Part shown: positions 27,325 through 36,518 of the stretch, piece after piece
How positions within the stretch are numbered: the first letter of the stretch is position 1
Layout of the letters: every line of letters begins with the position of its first letter
Origin: Burkholderiales bacterium PBB3
GTDB lineage: Bacteria; Pseudomonadota; Gammaproteobacteria; Burkholderiales; Burkholderiaceae_C
Assembly: GCA_002256115.1 (NCBI GenBank)
Contig: NKIK01000037.1
Span: forward strand, 1-42,787
Reading direction: 5' to 3'
DNA: 42,787 nucleotides
Notes under the pieces: model-generated
Seen by the model: only the letters and a program-made list of their open reading frames with translations
The model's database searches: none
Told to the model about the DNA's origin: nothing
Translations under genes and position numbers: made by a program

Positions 27325-27771
27325 ATGAAGCATTTGATTTTCATACTGTTTCTAGTTCCATCGCTTGCCTGGGCATCTAAAGTGCTACCTGAAGCAATTG
27401 CAGGTCGTTGGCTTCCGGAGGCTGACAGCCGTTGGTTCAGCAAGTTGTATGACGCATCGGAAGTGCCTGCAAAGATCGACGCCGAAGTCATTCGCCAAGC
27501 AGCCATCGAAGGCACGAGAGAGTGGCTTAAGCAGTGGCCCACACCCACTTGTACGAATTTTTCAGTGGGCGAGCCACGAGTGACGCCTCAACGTGATTCG
27601 ATAGTGTGGGTATGGTGCACTGTGCGCAAGCATGAAGGCCGCGACTCGCAGGGGTTCTCGCATATTGAAGACGAAACCACCTCGTATTTTGTGGTGATGC
27701 GGCGCGAGGGGACAACCTGGAAGTTTAAGCGCGGCTATGAGTCACGCGCCAAGTTGATGACGTCCAGATGA
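27325..27771 (+). CDS. Small secreted protein of unknown function
   Basis: The 148-residue product starts M-K-H-L-I-F-I-L-F-L with a clear signal peptide ending A-W-A, so it is exported to the periplasm. The mature part has two Cys (P-T-C-T-N and V-W-C-T-V) that could form a disulfide, and many aromatic residues. It does not match a family I know. ATG 27325 was chosen because the hydrophobic core follows directly; 21 extra codons upstream are open but not signal-like. Lower GC than its neighbours suggests acquired DNA. Confidence 0.6.
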   Translation: MKHLIFILFLVPSLAWASKVLPEAIAGRWLPEADSRWFSKLYDASEVPAKIDAEVIRQAAIEGTREWLKQWPTPTCTNFSVGEPRVTPQRDSIVWVWCTVRKHEGRDSQGFSHIEDETTSYFVVMRREGTTWKFKRGYESRAKLMTSR

Positions 27772-28124
27772 TAGTGCGGCGATGTGGGCTAGAACGCCCT
27801 TTAATACGGATGCCCACGGGCGTCAGCTCCCCTTGGTCGCACCATCACGTGGTCGCTGGTAACTTACACGTTGAAGTTGTATTTGTATGTCCGCTTTGAA
27901 GCGGTAGAGAAGTCAACTTTAGGCCTCTATGAGCCAGTCGTGAGCGTAGCGCAGCACTGAGTCCGTTACCCGTCACTTTCCAGACCGAATTCAGTGACAT
28001 TCCCGGAATATGCAATAGCCGGAGCTCAGATCGTTACACCTGATCGCATTTCGTCCAGCCTCTCTGCGCAGCTAAGGTGAAGCCCGAGCCAAACCGGGTT
28101 CAAGACGATGTAACAATCGTGGTC
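27772..28124. other. Intergenic stretch before hpnD
   Basis: About 350 bases with no convincing coding, RNA or repeat signal. The frame of hpnD stays open back to GTG 28077, but that extension lacks family resemblance. Confidence 0.4.
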
Positions 28125-28964
28125 ATGAATCCTGCCGACTACGTACAAGAAAAAGCCGCAGCCTCGGGCAGCAGCTTTTATTACGCCTTCCTGTTTTTGC
28201 CCCAGCCCCGGCGCGCGGCCATTACCGCTTTTTATGCCTTTTGCCGGGAAGTGGATGACGTGGTGGACGATATGGTGGATGCGGGCGTGGCGGCTACCAA
28301 GCTGGCCTGGTGGCGCAGTGAGGTGGCCAAGTCCTTTGCTGGGCAGCCCAGCCACCCGGTGATGCTGGCGCTGATGCCATTGAGCGCCGAGTTTGGTATC
28401 GAGCAACGCCACCTTCAGGCCATCATTGACGGCTGCCAAATGGACCTGGAGCAAACCCGTTACCTGGACTATCCCGGCCTGCAGCGCTACTGCCACCTGG
28501 TGGCGGGCGAGGTGGGCGAGGTGGCCGCGCGCATCTTCGGCCAGACCCAGCCGCAAACCACCGCCTACGCCCACAAGCTGGGCCAGGCGCTGCAGCTCAC
28601 CAACATCATCCGCGATGTGGGCGAAGACGCACTGCGCGGGCGCATTTACCTGCCGGTGAACGAGCTGCAGCAGTTTGATGTGAAGGCGCACGAGATTTTG
28701 AACCGCGTCTACTCCGACCGTTTTGTGGCGCTGATGCAGTTTCAGGCCCAGCGCGCGCACGGCCTGTACGACGAGGCCCTGTCTCTGCTGCCTGCCGAAG
28801 ACCGCCGCGCCCAGAAGCCCGGCCTGATGATGGCCAGTATTTACCGCGCGCTCTTACGCGAAATTGAAGCGGACCATTTTCAGGTGCTGAGCCAGCGCGT
28901 GCGCCTCACGCCGTTTCGCAAGATGTGGCTGGCTTGGAAGGTACAAGCCCTGGGCAGGCTGTGA
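28125..28964 (+). CDS. hpnD: Presqualene diphosphate synthase HpnD
   Basis: HpnD joins two farnesyl diphosphates into presqualene diphosphate, the first step of the HpnCDE squalene pathway. The 279-residue protein carries D-D-V-V-D-D (44-49) and N-I-I-R-D-V-G-E-D (160-168), the two Mg-binding motifs of squalene/phytoene synthases. The Y-A-F-C-R-E-V-D-D context and C-P-independent length favour HpnD over phytoene synthase. ATG 28125 is preferred over GTG 28077. Its stop TGA overlaps the GTG start of hpnE by 3 bases, so the two are translationally coupled. Confidence 0.93.
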   Translation: MNPADYVQEKAAASGSSFYYAFLFLPQPRRAAITAFYAFCREVDDVVDDMVDAGVAATKLAWWRSEVAKSFAGQPSHPVMLALMPLSAEFGIEQRHLQAIIDGCQMDLEQTRYLDYPGLQRYCHLVAGEVGEVAARIFGQTQPQTTAYAHKLGQALQLTNIIRDVGEDALRGRIYLPVNELQQFDVKAHEILNRVYSDRFVALMQFQAQRAHGLYDEALSLLPAEDRRAQKPGLMMASIYRALLREIEADHFQVLSQRVRLTPFRKMWLAWKVQALGRL

Positions 28965-30274
28965 AAGTCGCCATCGTAGGCGCTGGCTGGGCCGGGCTGG
29001 CGGCCGCCGTGACTGCCGTCAAAGCGGGGCATGATGCTATTGTTTTCGAAGCTGCTCACGCAATTGGGGGGCGGGCTAGAGCCCTCAATGGCATTTTGCC
29101 AGATGGTAGCCCGGTGGTACTGGACAACGGCCAGCATATTCTGATTGGTGCCTACACCGACACCCTGCAACTCATGCGCGAAGTCGGCCTCAAGCCTGAG
29201 GCATTGATGCTGCGCCAGGCGCTGTCTATGCCTTTTGTCGACGGTTCGGGTTTGCAAACACCCGATTGGGCGGCCCACTGGCCCGCACCGCTGGATGCGC
29301 TGGCAGCGATCTGCACCGCGCGGGGCTGGACGCTGCGGGATCGCTGGTCTTTGCTATCCGCCGCTACAGGATGGCAACTGCGGCGTTTTCGCTGCGCGCC
29401 CCAGGTATCGGTACAAGACTTGTGTGCGGCGGTGAGCCCACGCGTTCAGCAAGAGCTGATCGAACCGCTGTGCGTATCTGCACTCAACACTCCGGCCGCG
29501 CAAGCCAGCGGACAGGTGTTTTTGCGGGTACTAAAGGACGCCTTGTTCGGCATTCGCGGCGGCTCTAACTTACTGCTGCCGACCACTGACCTCAGCACCT
29601 TATTCCCGCATGCAGCAGTACAGGCCTTAGTCAACTCCGGCCGTGGCGCCCTGCGTACCGCCTGCCGGGTAGAGGCCCTCCGCTGGCAAGCCCCGCATTG
29701 GTTGGTCAACCACGAAGCATTTGATGCCGTCATATGGGCTACTTCAGCATCCAATTCGGCTGCAGCGCTCATGGATAGTGCGGGAGCAGCTCCTGATTCC
29801 ATAGCAAATACACTTCGGGCCTGGTCTGCAACCACCGCCGCCTTGCGCTTTGAGGCCATCGCCACGGTGTATGCCTTTGGCCCTGAAGCGCGCCTGCCCC
29901 GTCCTATGCTGGCACTGCGCTGCACGCCAGAGATGCCAGCGCAGTTTGTGTTTGACCGAGGGCAGCTTGGTGGGCCCAGCGGGCTGCTGGCCTTTGTGGT
30001 CAGCGCCAGCCAGGGCAGCCGGGATGACATACAAACCCAGGTGCTGGCGCAGGCGGCACACCAGTTGCAAAGCCTGAATCTCGGGCCTTTGCAGCTAGTA
30101 CAAACGGTGGTGGAAAAGCGCGCCACCTTTGCCTGCACGCCGGGGCTGCAGCGCCCGCCGCAGCGTATTGCCCCTGGGCTATTGGCTGCGGGCGACTACG
30201 TGCAAGGCCCCTACCCCGCTACGCTAGAGGGCGCGGTGCGCAGTGGCATAGCCGCAGCCGGCTCGTTACCATGA
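28961..30274 (+). CDS. hpnE: Hydroxysqualene dehydroxylase HpnE
   Basis: A FAD-dependent amine-oxidase/phytoene-desaturase-like enzyme that reduces hydroxysqualene to squalene. The N-terminal dinucleotide fold G-A-G-W-A-G-L-A-A begins at residue 7, followed by V-F-E-A-A-H and G-G-R-A-R; the C-terminal FAD contact G-D-Y-V-Q-G-P-Y-P-A-T-L-E-G-A is intact. Length is 437. GTG 28961 overlaps the hpnD stop (GTGA), which decides the start. A variable segment (about residues 268-283) is encoded by DNA nearly identical to the dispersed repeat in reverse orientation. No hopene cyclase gene is in the window, so the fate of the squalene is unknown here. Confidence 0.93.
   Translation: MKVAIVGAGWAGLAAAVTAVKAGHDAIVFEAAHAIGGRARALNGILPDGSPVVLDNGQHILIGAYTDTLQLMREVGLKPEALMLRQALSMPFVDGSGLQTPDWAAHWPAPLDALAAICTARGWTLRDRWSLLSAATGWQLRRFRCAPQVSVQDLCAAVSPRVQQELIEPLCVSALNTPAAQASGQVFLRVLKDALFGIRGGSNLLLPTTDLSTLFPHAAVQALVNSGRGALRTACRVEALRWQAPHWLVNHEAFDAVIWATSASNSAAALMDSAGAAPDSIANTLRAWSATTAALRFEAIATVYAFGPEARLPRPMLALRCTPEMPAQFVFDRGQLGGPSGLLAFVVSASQGSRDDIQTQVLAQAAHQLQSLNLGPLQLVQTVVEKRATFACTPGLQRPPQRIAPGLLAAGDYVQGPYPATLEGAVRSGIAAAGSLP
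29763..29809 (-). repeat. Dispersed repeat, copy F, inside hpnE (reverse orientation)
   Basis: On the minus strand the core AGCTGCTCCCGCACTATCC is identical to copies A, B and C, preceded by GCTATGGAATCAGG in place of GCTACA-TTTAGT. It is translated as D-S-A-G-A-A-P-D-S-I-A of HpnE. Confidence 0.8.
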
Positions 30275-30299
30275 TCGGCATTCACCGGAGATTTTTGTC

Positions 30300-32696
30300 A
30301 TGCATATCGCTTTGAAGTGGCTCGCCGGGCTGGTAACCACAAGCCTGCTGGCCGCCGGTGGCGCAGCCGCTTGGTATATCCACACCAAACAACCCGTGCG
30401 CAGCGGTGTGGTGGATATCGAAAACCTGTCGGAGCCGGTGTTTGTCTCGTTTGACGAACGCGGCGTACCCCATATCCGTGCCAAAAATGAAGACGACATG
30501 TACCGCGCCCTGGGCTATGTGCACGCCCAAGACCGCTTGTTTCAAATGGAAATGGTGCGCCGCCTGGCCAACGGTGAGCTGGCCGAGATACTCGGCCCCA
30601 AACTGGTAGACACCGACCGCCTGTTTCGCACGCTGGGGCTGCGCCACCATGCCAAGGCCGCCGCAGCCAAGATGGACATGACAACCCCACCGAGCCTGGC
30701 GCTGTTGGCGTATCTGGATGGCGTGAACCAGTTTCAGGCCAGCCACCCGGCCCCACTGGAGTTTGATGTGCTGGGCATACCCAAGCGCGACTTCACGCCG
30801 CAAGACACGCTGGCCGTGTCCGGCTATTTGGCCTATAGCTTTGCCGCCGCGTTCAAAACCGAGCCGGTCATGACTTTCATCCGCGACAAGCTAGGCCCCG
30901 ACTACCTGCGCGCTTTTGATCTGGACTGGCACCCGCAAGGGGTGATCAGCACTACGGCCCTGAACTCTGTGGACCATTCCACGCTGGCCCGCTTGGCCCA
31001 GGCCAGCGATGCTGCTCTGGATGTAGCTGGCATAGCGCGGTTTGAAGGTAGCAATGCCTGGGCCATCAGTGGCCGCCGCACCACCAGCGGTAAGCCCCTG
31101 CTGGCGGGCGATCCGCACATCGCTTTTTCTGCGCCTTCGGTGTGGTACGAGGCGCATTTGTCGGCACCCGGCTTTGAGCTGTATGGCCACCACCAAGCGC
31201 TCAATCCGCTGGCCCTGCTGGGCCACAACCAGAGCTTTGGCTGGACGCTCACCATGTTCCAAAACGACGACATCGACTTGATTGCCGAGAAGGTCAACCC
31301 CGAGAACCCCAACCAAGTCTGGTACCAAGGCAACTGGGTCAACTTGGAAACCCGCAGCGAGACCATTGCCGTCAAAGGTGCCGAGCCGATCACGCTGGCC
31401 CTACGCCGCTCGCCGCACGGACCCATCGTCACCGATGCATTTGCCACGCCTTTGGCCCAGACACCCGTGGCCATGTGGTGGGCTTTTCTGGAGACAGAAA
31501 ACCCGGTGCTAGACGCCTTTTATGCCCTCAACCGGGCTGACACCCGGGCCAAGGCGCGCAGCGCGGCAGAAAATATCCACGCGCCGGGCCTGAACGTGGT
31601 CTGGGCCAACACCCAGGGTGACATTGCCTGGTGGGCCTCTGCCAAACTGCCGATCCGCCCGGCAGGCGTCAACCCCAGCTTCATTCTGGATGGCAGCAAA
31701 CCCGAGTCCGACAAGCTGGGGTTTTACAACTTCGCCTTCAACCCCCAGGAAGAGAACCCGGCGCGCGGCTACATCATGTCGGCCAACCACCAGCCCAAAC
31801 CGAGCAGTGGCGTGCCCGTGCCCGGCTACTACAACCTGGCCGACCGGGCTGAGCGGCTAGACCAACAACTGCGCAACCCCGACCGCCGCTGGGATGTGGC
31901 GGGTGCCCAGGCCCTGCAATTGGATGTGGGCAATGGCTATGGGCCGCGCATTTTGGTGGACCTGATGCCAGTGCTAAAAGCCGTCACCACCGACCCTTAT
32001 GAGAAAGCCTTTTTAGAACCTCTAGAGCAATGGGATGGCAACTACACCACCAGTGGCATCGCGCCGCTGCTCTTCAGTCAATTGTTGTATGAAATGGCCA
32101 AGGGCGCGATGGCCGACGAGCTGGGCGAAGAACAGTTCAACCACCTGCTACGCACCCGCGCCTTGGACAGCGCGCTGCCCCTGCTGGCCGCAGATGCCAA
32201 GTCGCCCTGGTGGGATGACGTCAACACCAAAGAGGTAGAAAGCCGATTTGAAACCATGCGCAAAGCCTGGGTGAGCACGCTGCGCCATTTAGAGTCGCTG
32301 TATGGCAAAGACCTCACCCAGTGGAACTGGGGCCGCGCCCATACCCTGACGCAGGTGCATCCGCTGGGGATGCAAAAACCGCTGGACCGTATCTTCAATG
32401 TCGGCCCCTTTGCCGTGCCTGGCGCGCGCGAAACGCCCAACAACCTGTCGGCCTTTATCGGCCCGGCACCCTGGGCGGTGAATGCCGGCCCGTCTACCCG
32501 CCGGGTTATTGATTTTGCCAACCCCGGCCTAGCCCAGGGCATTAACCCACTAGGCCAAAGCGGCGTGTGGCCGGATGACCACTACCGCGACCAAACCGAC
32601 CGCTATGTAGCGGGCTACTACGTGCCACAGCATCTGGACGCCGAAGATGTCAAAGCCAATACGCAAAGCCGGCTGAAACTGCGCCCGGCCCACTGA
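30300..32696 (+). CDS. Penicillin acylase family protein (Ntn hydrolase)
   Basis: A 798-residue precursor of the S45 family, which cleaves itself to create an N-terminal Ser nucleophile and then hydrolyses amide bonds of acylated substrates such as beta-lactams or acyl-homoserine lactones. An N-terminal hydrophobic segment (5-27) directs export or anchors the protein. The expected autocleavage point is Gly250-Ser251 in F-E-G-S-N-A-W, giving a ~250-residue alpha and ~548-residue beta chain. G-D-P-H-I follows, typical of the family. It starts 26 bases after hpnE. The natural substrate is unknown; quorum-signal cleavage is possible but not shown by sequence. Confidence 0.9.
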   Translation: MHIALKWLAGLVTTSLLAAGGAAAWYIHTKQPVRSGVVDIENLSEPVFVSFDERGVPHIRAKNEDDMYRALGYVHAQDRLFQMEMVRRLANGELAEILGPKLVDTDRLFRTLGLRHHAKAAAAKMDMTTPPSLALLAYLDGVNQFQASHPAPLEFDVLGIPKRDFTPQDTLAVSGYLAYSFAAAFKTEPVMTFIRDKLGPDYLRAFDLDWHPQGVISTTALNSVDHSTLARLAQASDAALDVAGIARFEGSNAWAISGRRTTSGKPLLAGDPHIAFSAPSVWYEAHLSAPGFELYGHHQALNPLALLGHNQSFGWTLTMFQNDDIDLIAEKVNPENPNQVWYQGNWVNLETRSETIAVKGAEPITLALRRSPHGPIVTDAFATPLAQTPVAMWWAFLETENPVLDAFYALNRADTRAKARSAAENIHAPGLNVVWANTQGDIAWWASAKLPIRPAGVNPSFILDGSKPESDKLGFYNFAFNPQEENPARGYIMSANHQPKPSSGVPVPGYYNLADRAERLDQQLRNPDRRWDVAGAQALQLDVGNGYGPRILVDLMPVLKAVTTDPYEKAFLEPLEQWDGNYTTSGIAPLLFSQLLYEMAKGAMADELGEEQFNHLLRTRALDSALPLLAADAKSPWWDDVNTKEVESRFETMRKAWVSTLRHLESLYGKDLTQWNWGRAHTLTQVHPLGMQKPLDRIFNVGPFAVPGARETPNNLSAFIGPAPWAVNAGPSTRRVIDFANPGLAQGINPLGQSGVWPDDHYRDQTDRYVAGYYVPQHLDAEDVKANTQSRLKLRPAH

Positions 32697-32722
32697 ACGG
32701 AGCTGGTGCCACGCGGGCGGCG

Positions 32723-35221
32723 TTAAGCCTGGATCACAAAGGCGTTGAAATCTTCAATGGGCATGGGGTCGGCGAACAAGAAGCCCTGGTAGATAAAGCA
32801 ACCGATATCGGCCAGAAAATCCCGCTGCGCCTGGGTCTCAACCCCCTCGGCCACCACCGACAAGCCCAGGCTTTTACCCAGGCCCACAATCGTGCGGGCA
32901 ATGGCCGCATCGTTGGGGTCGTTCAGCACATCGCGCACAAAGGAATGGTCGATTTTGAGCAAATCCAGCGGGAGTTGCTTCAAGTAGCTCAAAGACGAAT
33001 AGCCCGTGCCAAAGTCGTCCAGCGAGAAGCCCACGCCCAGTTGCCGCAGTTCGCCCATCTTGACGATGATGTCTTCTACGTGGTGCACCAGCACGGTCTC
33101 GGTCAGCTCCAGGCGCAGGCGCTGCGCCGATGCCCCGGAGCGCTGCAGGGCTTTGGCCACCTGGGCCACAAAATCCGGCTCGCGCAGCTCACGCGCGCTC
33201 ACATTCACCGCCAGCGTCAAATGCGCCATGCGCGGGTCTTGGGCCCACAGCGCTAACTGGTTACAGGCCGTGTTCAACACCCACTTGCCCAGCGGCAAAA
33301 TCAAGCCAGTCGTTTCTGCCAGTGGAATGAAATCGGCAGGCATGACCAAGCCGCGCTCTGGCTGCTGCCAGCGCACCAGGGCTTCGGCCCCGATGATGCG
33401 GCCCTGTACATCCACCATGGGCTGAAAGTGCAGCTCCAGCTCTTCCCCGCCCTGCAGCCCATCGCGCAGGTCAGATTCCATGGCCACGCGGCTGTCCACT
33501 TCAGACTGCATCGCCACATCAAAAAAACGTAGCGTATTGCGGCCCGCCGCTTTGGCCTGGTACATGGCCAAATCCGCTTGCTTGAGCAGATCGTCCACGC
33601 TCTGCACCGATTCCCCCATCAGCGTGATGCCGATACTGGGCGAGCTGCGGTGCTCACGCCCGGCCAGCCGGTAAGGCGCATTCAGCGTAGAGAGAATCTT
33701 CTTGCCGATGGCTTCGGCTTGCGAAGCCGCATCCAGCGCGTCTTCGCTCAAATCATCCAGCACCACCACAAACTCATCCCCGCCCAAGCGGGCCACGGTG
33801 TCGGTCTCGCGCACGCAGGTGCCCAGCCGCCCCGCCACTTGCTGCAGCAGCACATCGCCCACGTCATGGCCCAGCGTGTCATTCAGGGTTTTGAAGTTGT
33901 CCAGATCAATGAACAGCAGCGCGCCGCGCAGGCGGTGGCGGCTATTGAGCTGCAGTGTCTTTTTTAGTTGCTCTTGCAGCAGCCTGCGATTGGGCAAACC
34001 GGTCAACGCGTCATAAAAAGCCAGGCGGTGGATTTGCTCGGCGGCCAGCTTTTGAGCCGTCACATCCCGCCCCACACCCCGGTAACCGCGAAACACCCCG
34101 GTGGCACTGAACATCGGCGCGCCGCTGACTGAAGACCAATGCATACGGCCCGCCGCGTCGGGCCAGCGAATCTCCAAATCCCGAAACTCCTGGTGCGACT
34201 CCAGCACCTGGCGGTGCCGCGCCCAATCCTGCTGCGTCAAATTCAGGCTGGGCAGTTCCCAATGCGTTTTGCCAATGCAGTCCAGCGTGCTAAGGCCCGT
34301 GCTGGCAGTGACGGCACCACTCAGCATCACAAAGCGATGCTGCACGTCCTGCTCCCAATACCAGTCAGACGATAACTGGGTCAGGATGCGGAAGCGGTCC
34401 TCGCTGTCGCGCAGCGTGGTTTCAGTCTGCTTGCGGGCGCTGATGTCCTGAAAACTGATCAGCACGGCTGGCGCACCGCCATACACAATCGGCATGCCCT
34501 GGGTCTCTACATCGATGGCCCTATCGTCTACCCGCAAATACTTGGCTTGGCGCACGGGTGCGTGCTGCCCCTTGTCCACAATGGCCTGAATGCGTGCGCC
34601 CTCCGATTGCAAAAACTGGGGGTGAATCCGCGACTGAAAGCGCGTGCCCTGCAGCTCTGTGGCCGTGGCTGCGCCCCACATCCGCATGGCGGCTGGGTTC
34701 ACGTAAACGATACGCCCGTTGTGGTGCACACACAGCCCCAACGGTGCCCATTGCACCAGCTCCTGGTACTGGTTTTGGCTGTCGCGCAAGTGCTGCTCTG
34801 CCAGCTTGCGCTGGGTAATGTCGCGCCCCACACCGCAGTAGCCCTTGAATGCGCCTTGCGCGTCCATGGTGGGAACGCCACTGACCGATATCCAGACCCA
34901 GCCGCCATCTTTGGCGGGGCGTTGCATTTCAAATTCGTGGAAGGCATGGCGCGCATCCAACAAGGCACGCAAACTCATCCATTGGTCTTGTGTCACACCC
35001 GCATGGGGCAGCTCCCAACTGGCGTGGCCGATGAAGTCCGTGGCTTTGAGCCGAAAACTCGATGGAATGGTGTCGCTGACGTGCACAAACCGGTACTGCG
35101 CGTCCTGCTCCCAGTACCAGTCTGATGTCAACTCGATCAATGCCCGAAACCGGACTTCGCTGGCGGGCAAGGGAAGATCCTGCGGCGGCTGGGCTGGTGG
35201 CACAAGGTTGGGGCTGTTCAT
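32723..35221 (-). CDS. Triple-PAS diguanylate cyclase/phosphodiesterase (GGDEF-EAL)
   Basis: An 832-residue signalling protein for c-di-GMP turnover. Three PAS-type sensor modules occupy roughly 20-395; the first and third share S-D-W-Y-W-E-Q-D, indicating internal duplication. A GGDEF domain follows with intact G-G-D-E-F (near 485), then an EAL domain with E-A-L-V-R-W (near 610) and D-D-F-G-T-G-Y-S-S. Both catalytic signatures look intact, so the protein may make or degrade c-di-GMP; which dominates is unclear. No membrane helices are visible, suggesting a cytoplasmic sensor, perhaps for redox or ligand. ATG 35221 is chosen over an upstream in-frame start at 35245. Confidence 0.93.
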   Translation of the reverse strand: MNSPNLVPPAQPPQDLPLPASEVRFRALIELTSDWYWEQDAQYRFVHVSDTIPSSFRLKATDFIGHASWELPHAGVTQDQWMSLRALLDARHAFHEFEMQRPAKDGGWVWISVSGVPTMDAQGAFKGYCGVGRDITQRKLAEQHLRDSQNQYQELVQWAPLGLCVHHNGRIVYVNPAAMRMWGAATATELQGTRFQSRIHPQFLQSEGARIQAIVDKGQHAPVRQAKYLRVDDRAIDVETQGMPIVYGGAPAVLISFQDISARKQTETTLRDSEDRFRILTQLSSDWYWEQDVQHRFVMLSGAVTASTGLSTLDCIGKTHWELPSLNLTQQDWARHRQVLESHQEFRDLEIRWPDAAGRMHWSSVSGAPMFSATGVFRGYRGVGRDVTAQKLAAEQIHRLAFYDALTGLPNRRLLQEQLKKTLQLNSRHRLRGALLFIDLDNFKTLNDTLGHDVGDVLLQQVAGRLGTCVRETDTVARLGGDEFVVVLDDLSEDALDAASQAEAIGKKILSTLNAPYRLAGREHRSSPSIGITLMGESVQSVDDLLKQADLAMYQAKAAGRNTLRFFDVAMQSEVDSRVAMESDLRDGLQGGEELELHFQPMVDVQGRIIGAEALVRWQQPERGLVMPADFIPLAETTGLILPLGKWVLNTACNQLALWAQDPRMAHLTLAVNVSARELREPDFVAQVAKALQRSGASAQRLRLELTETVLVHHVEDIIVKMGELRQLGVGFSLDDFGTGYSSLSYLKQLPLDLLKIDHSFVRDVLNDPNDAAIARTIVGLGKSLGLSVVAEGVETQAQRDFLADIGCFIYQGFLFADPMPIEDFNAFVIQA

Positions 35222-35299
35222 AAGATCGCCATTATGCGGTGCCAAAAAACCCTATTCGCACTGCAGCGCAAGGTCAGGGGCGCTGCGGGACAATGCGGC

Positions 35300-36391
35300 A
35301 TGCCTTTTTCCAAAGAACCCACCTACACCCACGGCAGCGCCCCCCGCACCGCCGTCTTGTTTTGCAACCTGGGCACCCCGGACGCCCCCACGCCCAAAGC
35401 CGTACGCCGCTACCTGGCGGAGTTTTTAAGCGACCACCGGGTGGTGGAGATTCCGCGACTTCTGTGGATGATCATCTTGCACGGGATTATTTTGCGGTTC
35501 CGGCCCGCCAAGTCTGCGGCCAAGTACGCCAGTATCTGGACGCCAGAGGGCTCACCCCTGAAGTTGTGGACGGAGCGCCAATCCAAATTGCTGCAGGGCT
35601 GGCTGGGCCAACGCAACCACCAGGTGAAAGTGCGCTGGGCCATGCGCTATGGCAGCACCTCTATCGCCTCGCAGCTAGATGCGCTCAAGGCCGAGGGCGT
35701 GACCCGTATCCTGATCGTTCCGGCCTACCCGCAGTATTCAGGCACCACCACCGCCAGTGTGTTTGATGCCGTCTATGCCTGGGCCAAAAATTGCCGCGCA
35801 TTGCCTGAGTTTCGCTTCGTCAACCACTACCACGACAACCCAGCCTACATCTTTGCGTTGGCGGCCAGCGTGCGCCGCCATTGGATGAAAGAGGGCCGCC
35901 CAGACCAGTTGGTGATGAGCTTTCATGGCGTACCCGAGCGCACCTTGCACCTGGGCGACCCCTACCACTGCGAATGCTTTAAAACCGCGCGCCTGTTGGC
36001 CCAAGAGCTGGGCCTGGGCAAGGACCAGTACAAAGTCACTTTCCAATCTCGGCTGGGCCGCGCCAAGTGGCTAGAGCCCTATACCGAGCCGACCCTGATC
36101 GCGATGGGCCAGGCAGGCGTGGGGCGGGTGGATGTCATCTGCCCCGGCTTCACCAGCGACTGCCTGGAAACCCTGGAAGAAATCAACATGGAGGCCCGCG
36201 AGGCGTTTCTGCACGCCGGGGGCAAGGTCTTTCATTACATACCCTGCCTGAACGATGACCCCGAGTGGATCACCGCGCTCTTGAATGTGAGCCTGCAGCA
36301 CATGGCCGGTTGGCACACCCAAGACCTTCCTGCGCCCGAAGAACTTTTGGCCCAACGCCATGCCGCGCTGGCGCTGGGTGCCAAGCAATAA
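35300..36391 (+). CDS. hemH: Ferrochelatase
   Basis: HemH inserts Fe2+ into protoporphyrin IX, the last step of heme synthesis. The 363-residue protein has the active-site His209 in S-F-H-G-V-P-E-R and Glu290 in D-C-L-E-T-L-E-E, both conserved in the family, plus the N-terminal L-F-C-N-L-G-T-P substrate loop. ATG 35300 is preferred because the conserved strand starts near residue 17; the frame is open further upstream. It is divergent from the GGDEF-EAL gene with ~80 bases between the starts. Activity at the membrane surface is usual for this enzyme. Confidence 0.96.
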   Translation: MPFSKEPTYTHGSAPRTAVLFCNLGTPDAPTPKAVRRYLAEFLSDHRVVEIPRLLWMIILHGIILRFRPAKSAAKYASIWTPEGSPLKLWTERQSKLLQGWLGQRNHQVKVRWAMRYGSTSIASQLDALKAEGVTRILIVPAYPQYSGTTTASVFDAVYAWAKNCRALPEFRFVNHYHDNPAYIFALAASVRRHWMKEGRPDQLVMSFHGVPERTLHLGDPYHCECFKTARLLAQELGLGKDQYKVTFQSRLGRAKWLEPYTEPTLIAMGQAGVGRVDVICPGFTSDCLETLEEINMEAREAFLHAGGKVFHYIPCLNDDPEWITALLNVSLQHMAGWHTQDLPAPEELLAQRHAALALGAKQ

Positions 36392-36518
36392 GGCTTGCGG
36401 GCAAATATCGCACAGTCTGCTGCGTGCATACTGATGTGATATTCAATGAATTTGGCAGTAGCTCGGAAGGGCTCGCGCAAACCTCAAGCCGCAGTTAAGG
36501 CGATGGTTGACACCGCCG

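Noticed and set aside
29033..29098. Another dispersed repeat copy at the start of hpnE
   Set aside because: Similarity is partial and the encoded V-F-E-A-A and G-G-R-A-R residues are conserved in the enzyme family, so protein constraint is the simpler explanation.
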